Assembly (NCBI GenBank): GCA_029204225.1
Contig: CM055095.1
Coordinates: 36,233,078-36,297,077 of the forward strand
From: Diphasiastrum complanatum
Lineage: Eukaryota > Streptophyta > Lycopodiopsida > Lycopodiales > Lycopodiaceae
Direction of reading: 5' to 3'
Length of the DNA: 64,000 nt
The notes under the pieces are model-generated. The model saw only the letters and a program-made list of their open reading frames with translations, was not told where the DNA came from and made no database searches. Shown one piece after another: positions 27,501 through 37,045 of the stretch (position 1 is its first letter; each line of letters opens with the position of its first letter). The position numbers were made by a program, and so were the translations under genes.

Positions 27501-28013
27501 AAGTCTATTGATCCTTAGCATCTTGTTCTCTTGCTTGCTTTCTTCAGCAATGAGAACACCTTGTAGTGTCTCCAAGGATGGAAGATCCTCCCTGACAACA
27601 TAAGTCTACACAATATTGTCATACTTAACTCTCATGACATATGATGAAGCACTCTCATCTACTCTCTGATAACTTAGAAATATTTGGTTTCTAAGTGTAA
27701 TAAATCTAAAAGTATTTTTGATTTCATAGATCGTTTTTAGAGTATCCCAAGCTTCCTTGTCAGTGGTGCATGTACTGATCTCTCTTAACACTTTATTGGT
27801 AGCATTCATTTTTATAAAATGAAGGGCAATTCTGGCTCTTTTGTGGAATGCTGCAGCTTCATTAGGTGCAGCAGGCTCTTCTTCAGCTCCACTCACAATA
27901 TCCATTACATCTTGTAGAATCAACAATGATTCCATTCTGATCTTCCACATTGCATAATTGGAAGATGTTAATATCTCACTGTGCTCTAAGAAATGTGAAC
28001 CAGATAAAGACAT
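24517..28013 (-). pseudogene. E1 gag-pol polyprotein, broken
   Basis: Order on the minus strand: gag from the ATG at 28,013 (MSLSGSHFLEHSEIL); CCHC knuckle CFFCGKKGHYASNC near 27,300; protease WWIDSGTSSHM near 27,140; integrase with LWYKRLGHPNFKAM, RSDSGGEY and QNGVTERK, keeping the catalytic Asp and Glu residues; RT with LLIYVDDIIICG near 25,090; RNase H ending at GGNLVSW. Breaks: an in-frame loss of about 30 codons in gag next to a TAG at an expected Gln (27,605), a frameshift just after QNGVTERK (26,250), a short deletion at FAPV in RT (25,400) plus a TAA at a Gln in the same stretch, and a frame change near 25,050. Compared with the young copies at 53-63 kb it is the same general lineage but clearly older. 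Confidence 0.88.
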
Positions 28014-28366
28014 CTTCTTGGTGAGAAATTCTAGTAATGATAAAAAAAAAAATGGAGTTGAAAGGATATTGCTTGCCAACAAGAGCAATACATTCTACTC
28101 TCCAATACCTATCCAACAAGCTATAGAACATCAAAATTGGATCATTTCTTGAGAAGTAGCACTCATTAATGAGGGCTGATTTCACACGTGTGAGCTCTCT
28201 GTCCATACAAAGCTCCGCTGGATCAGATCAACCTTGATTTGATCCACTTATGATCCACAAATAACTTGTTTCTCAGTGAGTTTGAATCCTTCTCCAAAAT
28301 CCAAGTTCCTGCAAGCAAAAACACTGATGATCTAATGTATACACCCTCACCTCTTCAAAGCATGAT

Positions 28367-28378
28367 GCTTTGATACCA
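28367..28378 (-). other. Primer-binding site, tRNA-Met type
   Basis: The minus strand reads TGGTATCAAAGC immediately after the LTR end GGGCA. Confidence 0.8.
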
Positions 28379-28797
28379 TGCCCAACTTTCCCTACATGAG
28401 AGAGACTCGAATTCCTACAGTGGAGTTGCATGGAAAGTCCACTTAACTGAACTAATTCACCTACAATAGATCCACATGTGTAACTGCATGCATGTATGGT
28501 GCACGTACTGCATGTCAACTCATAAAATTGCCTAGACATGTGTAGATCACAGAAACTACTTTGCATGTTGCATGCACTGATTGCATGTGGCTTGCATGCA
28601 TACAGTAAGACTTTGCATGCTATCAAAACATCTGCATGTCATTACAATTGAACCTATCTAACTCAAATCCGAGCTACACTAGAAGGATATGTGCTCAATT
28701 CACACTCCTTATATGTACAACATGAAATCTAGTGAAAGTTATCATGGACATGACCCCAAACTCGAGATAGGAAGATAATATTTTAATAATCTTCACA
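28379..28797 (-). repeat. 5' LTR of E1 (419 bp)
   Basis: On the minus strand it starts TGTGAAGATTATT and ends GTTGGGCA. Its 419-bp partner of the same length lies at 32,990-33,408, with only scattered differences, but belongs to a different copy (copia-M). Confidence 0.9.
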
Positions 28798-29420
28798 ATG
28801 ATAGCACTGTATTTTTCCATGGGGAGCTAATCACGTGATCAACATTTTCGTCATCATTACGTTTTTATTTTACTTTTTTTAAGACCCCTTTGTCCTAAGT
28901 TGTTCACATTTTATGCTTTATTTTTTCAAATGTCTGTATCTTCTCCATTTGAGCTCGAATTTCGGGGCCATTAAAAGCAAAATTCATCAACTCAATGTGA
29001 TTGATATTGTCGAGGTGTCCTTAATCTTATATTCATGCTCTTATTCAAAATGAGTGCTATTTTCCCAGGATGCAAGATTTATAAGTGGGTGGAGAAATCA
29101 AACTCACCGTGATTGGGAAGACTTTCAGGAAATTGTGTAGCTACATAACAAACATATTGCCAAGTTGCAATATTCATTCAACACATAATGTCTGTGTCTT
29201 ACAATGCAACTAGACCAATGAGTGCAATTTCTTACAAGAGCCAATTACCTCAAATGAATGGCATCCGAACCACTATCAACAACCTATTGGAAATAATATC
29301 GATCCTATTATTCATGATCTTTGTCAATGGGTATTACATGAAGCTTTATAATCGACATTCACTTGAGTATCGAAATGCTATGGACTTTAGTGAACATATT
29401 GATGTTATGTTAAAATGTAG
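28798..29420. other. Gypsy-LTR-like remnant, no gene
   Basis: T-rich DNA with a TCTCCATTTGAGCTCGAATTT stretch followed by a purine-rich AAAAGC motif, similar in layout to 2,520-2,580 and to U5 regions of plant gypsy LTRs. A short plus-strand frame from 29,188 (118 residues) has no recognisable domain. Confidence 0.3.
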
Positions 29421-29951
29421 TGTCAGAAATTGTGAACTCCTGCAACTTTGTCACAAAGGTGACAAAGCAAAGGTCAAAGGGCAAACATACCCCGAAGGTC
29501 GAAGGAAAAGTATTCGAGATTCGACCCTAACGACCACAAAATAAAACAAAAAGACACGAAATGACAGAAAACAATTTGCGCTGCCAACTGACAGCTTGAC
29601 GAGCGTGGTGTATTGTATTTCACGCTCAACTGAAAGAGTTAGCAGTAACAGAGAATAACTAAGTAATTGATTAGCGTTGACTTGTCTTGTAATTCTATGA
29701 TTAGCTACCTTGTAAACTCCACACAGTGGAGATAAAAGACACTGACCAACTCACTCAAAACTCAAAATTAGATAATACAATTTCTCTCTTCTCCATCTCA
29801 TTGTTCTCGTCATCTTGATTGTGCAAATCTTTTATGTTCTGTGATCTGTAGTTGTTTGCTTAGGATCCTGAAGAACTTCTGCAAAAGAAAAACGAAATGA
29901 ACATGAACAGAATAGGATTCGCGACAGCTTCGCAACAGTTGTTGCGACATG
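29421..29951 (+). repeat. 5' LTR of a plus-strand copia element (531 bp)
   Basis: Begins TGTCAGAAATTG and ends TTGCGACA, directly before a tRNA-Met-type primer site. There is an AGATAAAAGACACTG promoter-like stretch near 29,733. No 3' LTR copy was found, because the element is cut in RT. Confidence 0.75.
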
Positions 29952-29963
29952 GTATCAAAGCAC
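29952..29963 (+). other. Primer-binding site, tRNA-Met type
   Basis: TGGTATCAAAGC directly follows the LTR end. Confidence 0.8.
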
Positions 29964-30025
29964 TCCCAAGTTATCATTGCATGATATTTGGGCAGTGATT
30001 CTTCAGGCAACACAATATCGCTACA

Positions 30026-32566
30026 ATGATCCAGATGAGAATAGCAATCAGTCTTGATGGCAAAAACTACAAAGTATGAAAATTCAAAATCAAAACACTT
30101 CTGAAGGGTGAAGGCAACTAATTGGTGACCGAACTCACAGAGATGCAGCCTCTAGAGGGAGACCCAAGGAGAGTTGAGTGGATTAGAAAAGATGAACATG
30201 CAATGGCGATTATTGTTTTGTCCATCAACGAAGAAATACTCATGCAGATTGAAGACTATGAGAGCTGCCATGAAGCATGGAAAAGACTAAAGCATAAGTA
30301 CGAAGTGAGGATGCCGCTTCGATGATGCAACTTCACAAGCAGCTGCAATCTATACGATGGGATGGCAACCAGTTGGATCAGCATGTTGAGAATATCATAA
30401 CGATCATTGCTCAACTCGCTGCATCTGGACAAGAACACTAGGTCCCAACACCACAACAACTGATGTACTTCATGAAATCCCTACCTGCATCCTATCGGTC
30501 ATTGAGGATGCTCATACTAAGCCTAACAAATATGGCATTCAAGAGAGCAATCAGTCTTGTCACTGATGAGAGACTGATGAGAGACGAAGGAGAAGAAAGC
30601 AGTGATCAGGAGAAAGCTCTTTTCACGAAGGGAAGGAAGAAAAACAAGAATGAGCCCAGATTCGACAGAATGAATACAAAGTCTTCGAGCAGAGGCAACG
30701 ACAACCAACAATTTTCTTCTTGTGATCATTTTCACAAACCAGAACACACAACCCATAAATGCTAGTTCAATCCAACAATACATTGCATGACTGCAAGAAG
30801 AAGGGGCACTCTACATACAATTGCAGATTCAACCCGAAAAGAAAAAACAAAATTGACAAAGCGAATGTTGTAGAGTCATCCAAGGATGCAGACAAAGGTG
30901 ATGAAGCTTTCATGATATTCGATGAAGCTTCAACAAGCTACACTGAACAAGACTACGATGTAGTCATTGATTCAGGAGCAACCTCACACATCACCTACAA
31001 CAAAAAAAATCTTGATCGACTTCAAAGAACTCAAAAATAACAGATCAGTAATTCTAGGCGATGCGAGCCGACACAATGTCAAGGGAATCAGGACTCTACA
31101 ACCGCGAACACTGTCACGACAAGCAGAATTGCCAGGAGCACTCTACATACCTTCATTGAGAAGAGACCTACTATCAGTCTCCAAGATGGCAAATCTTGGA
31201 ATTCGAGTTCTATTCGATGGCAATATATGCCGGATGATCAAGAAAACAACAAACAAGTTGCTGAGAGTTGGATGCAGAGAAGGTAATCTCTACCAAGCCA
31301 AGATAATAAGCAATTCTGATAGCATACTAAATGCATCAAAAAACGAAGATCAACTCTGGCACAGAAGAATGTATCATTTGAACATGAGGAGTCTCTATGA
31401 CATGAGCAAGAAAGGCATAGTCACAGGTCTGAAAATATCCAGACCCGATACTGAGTGATGCTAGTCGAAGGAGCCAAATGCATGATGGCATAGGCTCGAT
31501 TGCCAAGTCAATTTTGAGCTGAGGCAATAGCTATAGCAATACACCTACAGAACATATCAACAACGATGGCCCTGCAAAACAAAACACCGTATGAAATGTG
31601 GACAGATAGAAAGCCTAATCTGTCATACGTGCATGTATTCGGATGTGCAGCATACAAGGACATACCAAAAGAACAAAAAAACAAGCTCGATGGAAAATCA
31701 GAACAGACAATCATGGTCGGATACTTGAATGGATCACAAGTGTACAGACTCTACAATCCAACCACGAAGAAAGTCATGTCGAGTAGAGATGTGAAGTTCG
31801 ATGAGTCCACATTCCCTGGATTGAAGGACGAAAAAGGCCATGAGATCTTCACACTGCTACCGCTTCAAGAGAGAGATCGAGGACAAACATCAAATCAGAA
31901 TATCAAGGCCCAGACTCCAGAGCAGTAGAAAGTTGAAGATCAATCCAACGAAGAAAAAACATTCGAACAACGATGAATTGAACCCAGAAGGTCGACAAGA
32001 CAAAAAAGAATGATACACAAAGGAGCAAAGACATAGAGTTCAAGTACTACAGCTTCACTGAAGACCCAACTACATATCTAGAAGCTGTCTAGAGTCCAAA
32101 AGGAGAATTCTAAAAGAAAGCAATGTCAGAGAAAATCGAATCAATGAGGCAAAACAAGGCATGGACACTAGAGCCACTGTCCGAAAATAAAAATATCGTC
32201 GACTGCAAGTGGGTATACAAAAGGAAAATCAAATCAGGTGGCACTGTCAGACGCTACAAAGCAAGGCTTGTCGCAAAGGGCTACACACAAAGGTATGACA
32301 TCGATTATTTCGACACATATTCACCAATGGTGAAAATGACAAGCATTCAACTACTCCTTGCAAATGCTACACAATACAATCTGGAAATTCACCAGATTGG
32401 TGTAAAGACAACCTTTCTCCATGGAGATCTAGAGGAAGAAATCTTCATGCAGCAGCCTGAAGGATTTGAAGACCTCGACAATCGACAATATGTCTGTCGA
32501 TTACAACGATACATTTATGGTCAAAAGATAAGATATTTTTTACTAATCCTCATAGATAATTGTTGA
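30026..32566 (+). pseudogene. Copia polyprotein cut in RT
   Basis: The gag starts near 30,026 (MRIAISLDGKNYK). Two knuckles are near 30,722 (CDHFHKPEHTTHKC, second Cys lost) and 30,790 (DCKKKGHSTYNC, first Cys lost). Protease VVIDSGATSHI lies at 30,960. The integrase zinc domain is at about 31,350-31,400 (LWHRRMYHLNMRSL), the catalytic core is deleted, and the end of integrase resumes at 31,566 (NKTPYEMWTDRKPNLSYVHV). RT starts at about 32,123 (DCKWVYKRKI) and stops near 32,535, before the YVDD motif. Many stops and frame changes; several stops fall at Trp or Gln codons. The rest of the element is gone. Confidence 0.85.
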
Positions 32567-32989
32567 ACTCGGCTTGGTACTTGGTGAATGTGTCGGTATA
32601 GACCTGCACTTGACTGAGGGATCTGTTGGTAGGTGTAGGTTGTGCCAGCCATGCCGTCTTCTCTGCTTGTAATGTCGTTGTGAAGTTTTTAGCACGTGTG
32701 AACTTCACCACACACCCTACAGGACCTTACTGAGGTGTTGTGATTGCACAAGATTGATCAAAGAATAGTATGCTTGAAAAATCTAAGGCAAGAGCACAAT
32801 GGCATACATCTGATGAAAAAATCTAACTCTTCACTATGAGAAATGAATGTCAGAAATAATTCTAAGTGTTTAGTATGGGAAAAAGAGGCTGCTCTCGGGT
32901 AGAGAGAGAAAATCATACATAGAAAACTCGAATAGAGAGAGAATGAGTCCAAAATACCAAAATCTCAATATTCACAATGTGGCAAAACA
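32567..32989. other. Junction DNA between two copia elements
   Basis: No gene. A minus-strand frame at about 32,545-32,640 (VQVYTDTFTKYQAEFNNYL) could be a gag scrap, but it is too short to assign. A GCACGTGTGAA motif lies at 32,692. Confidence 0.3.
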
Positions 32990-33408
32990 TGCCCAACTTT
33001 CCCTACATGAGAGAGACTCGAATTCCTACAGTGGAGTTGCATGGAAAGTCCACTTAACTGAACTAATTCACCTACCATAGATCCAAATGTGTAACTGCAT
33101 GCATATATGTTGCATGTACTGCATGTCAACTCATAAAATTGCCTAGACATGTGTAGATCACAGAAACTACTTTGCATGTTGCATGCACTGAGTGCATGTG
33201 GCTTGCATGCATACAGTAAGACTTTGCATGCTATCAAAACATCTGCATGTCATCATAATTGAACCTATCTAACTCAAATCCGAGCTACACTAGAAGGATA
33301 TGTGCTCAATTCACACTCCTTTTATGTACAACATGAATTTTAGTGGAAATCACCATGGACATGACCCCAAACTCGAGATAGGAGGATAATATTTTAATAA
33401 TCTTCACA
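32990..33408 (-). repeat. 3' LTR of copia-M (419 bp)
   Basis: Same LTR family and length as 28,379-28,797. A minus-strand polypurine tract (AAGGAGGAG) lies directly before its TGTGAAG start, which proves it is a 3' LTR whose internal region is at higher coordinates. Confidence 0.9.
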
Positions 33409-34702
33409 CTCCTCCTTAAAATTTATGTTCCTATCAACATAGACTTCAAAATTAGGCCAAGGTTAGACCTCATTTTCATAAATGCATTCTTGAGTAGAGG
33501 TTTGGTGAGAAGATCTGCAACACAATTTGAAGATGAAACATGCTCCAATGAGATCTCTCTCCCAATGACTTTTTCTCTTACAAAATTATGAGCCACTTCA
33601 ATATGATTGCTCCTTGCATGAAAGACTAGAATATTTGCAAGAGCCTAAGCAGAAATGTTATCATTCTTGATAATTGGTAAATCTTCATCTGCATAACACT
33701 TTAGCTCCAAAAGTAGCCTTTGGTCCATAAAATCTCCTTTGTTGTGGTTGCAAGAGATTTGTATTTAGCTTCACAAGATAATAAGGAAATAGTTGCCTGC
33801 TTCTTTGATAGCCAAGAAACCAAATTTCCTCCAAGAAATATAGTGTAGCCACTTGTGGATTTCCTATCCAACCTGTCTCCTGCAAAGTCTGAATCTGAAA
33901 AAGCAATCAAAGTCAGATCTTCTCCTTCATAGTATAGTCCATAATCCAAGGTAGAAGATATATACCTCAAGACTCTTTTAGCCAACTTCCAATGATATAA
34001 CTTTGGATCCCGCATGTGTTGACTTAGCTTATGAACACAAAAGCTTAGATCAGGCCTAGTCACTGTTAATCAAATAAGTGAGCCAATAAGACTCCTATAA
34101 AGAGTGATGTCCTCAAAGGATTTTTCATCATCTTTAATAGGAACTTTTACAGTGTGCTCCATAGGTGTATCTATCTATGCCTTTATAGTTCTCCATATGG
34201 AATTTCTTGAGCATGGAAAGTGCATATCTACTTTGGCTTATAAATGCATGACCTTTCCAAAACTCTATTTCAAGGCCTAGAATATAGTGAAGAACTCCTA
34301 AGTCTTGCATCTTAAACTCAGTACCAAGTGCATGCTTAGTTTCTTCGACTAACTTCTCATTGTTTCCACAAACAATGATATCATCTACATAGATGAGAAG
34401 AATAATTACAAAGTTATCTCCAAACTTATAATACAGAGAAGGGTCATATTCACTTAGACAAAATCCGAGTGATATGAGATAGGAATTGAGTCTTGCATAC
34501 CAAGACCTTGGTGCCTGTTTTAGTCCATACAGACTTTTGAACAAAAGACAAACTTTTGATTCATCACCTTCACAAAACCTGGAGGCTGCTCCATATAAAT
34601 CTCCTCCTCAAGGTAACCATTGAGAAATGCATTAGAAACATAAAGCTGGAACATACTCCATTTGTGAAAACATGCAAGAGAGATGAGTATTTGAATTGTT
34701 AC
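33409..34702 (-). pseudogene. Copia-M RT (3' part) and RNase H
   Basis: From 34,702 downward: the RT palm (TIQILISLACFHKW), then FQLYVSNAFLNG, in which the first catalytic Asp of RT is Tyr, then LLIYVDDIIVCG near 34,380 with YVDD intact, and RNase H (SDSDFAGDRLDRKSTSGY) ending near 33,700. Frame changes occur near 34,560 and 34,170. The upstream half of the same gene resumes at 51,635, on the other side of a 16.9-kb insertion. The polypurine tract is at 33,409-33,417. Confidence 0.88.
34698..34702. repeat. Target-site duplication GTTAC (left copy)
   Basis: GTTAC directly precedes the TGTTGGGG LTR end at 34,703. The matching copy is at 51,635-51,639. Removing one copy and everything between keeps the copia RT frame. 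Confidence 0.85.
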
Positions 34703-35513
34703 TGTTGGGGTATTCCCAACAAAGTGTAAATAAATAAAATCATCCAATAAAATGTTTGCGAGGGCATGGCATCCTGCGTCTATAAGCCCATGGCCCAATG
34801 AGCACGCAAATAAAGTTGTAAATAAAATAAACATGACTTGGGCCTTGGAATTAAAATAAAACTAGAGGCCCAATGTCATTTTTAAACTTAGAGATTACTT
34901 TTTAGAGTTGGGTCCAAATTGGGACTCACATGAATTTTGTGATTTCTAATGTACTTTTTGTGAACCCTTGGATCAAGTTGGGTCCAAGATGAATAGATAG
35001 GATCATTGTGAATATTAGCCAATAGGATTGAGGGGCAAGGGCCTTCGCCATTTTATAAAAAGGCACCATTTGTACACTATTTTGATGCTTAATGAGAAGG
35101 AGGAAACTCTACCAATTTTGGAAGAGAAGCATCTTCATTTGCAATTCAATGCTTGCTATTGCTCTTGTTGTTTTCAATTGCTTTCAAGTTCATGCTTTTT
35201 GGTTTCAATAGTTTATGTTTCTCCTTTAGCAAGTATAATGTGCATTTGAGCTAACCTCCACCCTCACTCTCTATCTCTCTCTCTTTCTCTCCTCTCTTCT
35301 CAATCTCTTCTTTTCTATCCCTTCCAAATCATGATGAATGTTAGTGTAGAGGAGTAGAGTTAAAGGAGAATAGTGTTAGTGGTGAGTAGAGTCAAGGGAG
35401 AAAGTAGGAAGCTAACTAAAAGTAGCATCTATGCATAGTTAGGTACCTATCCAGTGATCTAACCCTTGTTGATAGGCGGGAGGGCTATACTACGCAAGAT
35501 CTTTGACCCTACA
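34703..35513 (+). repeat. T2-family LTR, probably solo (811 bp)
   Basis: Starts TGTTGGGGTATTCCC and ends GACCCTACA. A TTTATAAAAAGGCACC promoter-like stretch is at about 35,050, and a CT-rich tract at about 35,265-35,300. The expected TGGCGCC primer site does not follow. After GTAT the sequence becomes the T1 LTR end in the opposite orientation, so this copy has no internal region. Confidence 0.8.
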
Positions 35514-35517
35514 GTAT

Positions 35518-35542
35518 TGTTGTGTCGTCGATGTAGCATAGG
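35518..35542 (-). repeat. T1 3' LTR remnant, outer end
   Basis: TGTTGTGTC-TCGATGTAGCATAGG matches the first 25 bases of 50,868-51,634. With 46,576-46,673 it makes up what is left of the T1 3' LTR. Confidence 0.7.
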
Positions 35543-36737
35543 TGTCGTACTATACCAACATGGTTAATATAGATTTTATAGTAAATAATGTCGTTCCCAC
35601 AAAGGACAACGTTAGAAAGTTATATTTTTTGGTACAATTATGGAAACTGGTTTTGAGTGTTATTCTGGTTGTCGATAGACATTAAAAAATAACCAGTATT
35701 ACTTATATTTGCGATGGGTAGTGTTAATGAACTCAGAACAACAATCGGACCTCTATCAAATTGGATGAAGTGCGTTCTACAAATGAGATGTTATCAGAGA
35801 TGTATTCGCAACTATGCAGACAATTAATTAATCGTGTTCGCAAACTTTTCATTTCTAGATAGAAGTCCTCAACAACTAAAGTCTAACTTAATGGTTAAAG
35901 AACACGAAGGGTTTTAGAATACGTTGGAAACTTATGTCAATGCCAATCAGGAAGACAGATCAAAGACTTAATTCTTCAAGCAGGGACTGTCATCTCATAT
36001 GCATACATACAACTTTATTCAATGATCGTGCTAGATTGTACCAAAGATAGTCGTTATTCGAGTGCCGAAAAGTAAGTATTCGCGACAGATGAATACGATA
36101 GTTTAAAGACAGTTCTTTAGAGCATGCTTTATGGAAACTCAGCATACGATTGTAATGCACTAGAGCATCTGTCTGATCAGAGAGAAATTCATGAAATGTG
36201 TTAGAGATTGTTAACAGACTTCAGATCACTCACACTTAGTAGTGCAAAGAACAGAGATAAGGGAGAATAACTCACAAAACTCTATTCACTTTTTACATCA
36301 GCATAAACTCTTCTCTCTCGATGATTGAGACTGAAGTGTGAGATCAATATATGTTCTACGGGGCGAACAAACACACCTCTAAAACAACAGGTGCGTCGCT
36401 CCCACGAAAGGGTCTAGTTAACGATTAGACTAAAAATACGTTCACCTATACCATAGGAAGTATACTTAACTATGAGTTAAAGTTACTCTAGTTAATCATG
36501 TCTTTTCGTATCTAGTTGTTTTGTATGGACAACCTAGTAAAGGTTGTCCAAGACAATGTCTTTTCCTTTAAAAGGTCTTGCCCTTAATTACAAGACAAGT
36601 ACTTAGGAGATATATTCCCAAAAAATGACTTAGGCCTCTTCATGATTTATACTTATCCAGGTCATATCTTCATTTTTGAGTATATCGTGCCATATTTATG
36701 TTGATATTTTAATTTTTAACATTTTCGTGGCATCACA
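35543..36737 (-). repeat. 3' LTR of E3
   Basis: Starts on the minus strand TGTGATGCCACG at 36,737, directly after a polypurine tract. About 1.05 kb aligns with 45,451-46,575, with frequent single-base differences and one 61-bp length difference, so the insertion is not recent. Confidence 0.85.
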
Positions 36738-36750
36738 TATTTCCTTCCTC
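36738..36750 (-). other. Polypurine tract of E3
   Basis: The minus strand reads GAGGAAGGAAATA directly before the TGTGATG LTR start. Confidence 0.7.
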
Positions 36751-37045
36751 AAATGTGAAACGTCCTCGTGAACATATCATCTTTATTTCGAGGAGTATTC
36801 GAGAAACATTCTTGTTGGTCGGATTTTTGTTGAGACGAAAATATATTTCTTCATGTATTTCGTCCTTTAGATATTTCTTCATCTTAGAAAATATATGTCT
36901 TGCTGTTTCTTTTAATTGAATAGGTTGTTTGGAGTTGATCTTTGAATTGTTGATGAAAACTGGAATCAAACTTCAAAACATCTTTAAACTTCAAAAAATC
37001 AGCATCCCATAGAAACATCACCATGACAAAGACACAAATGAATTT

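Larger units (their letters stand above)
24516..28797 (-). mobile_element. Copia element E1, 3'-truncated, with 5' LTR
   Basis: A minus-strand Ty1/copia element. The 5' LTR is at 28,379-28,797 and the tRNA-Met primer site at 28,367-28,378. The polyprotein runs down to RNase H, where it is cut at about 24,516 by the T2 LTR and its primer site. The 3' LTR is missing. The LTR is the same family as the one at 32,990-33,408. Confidence 0.85.
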
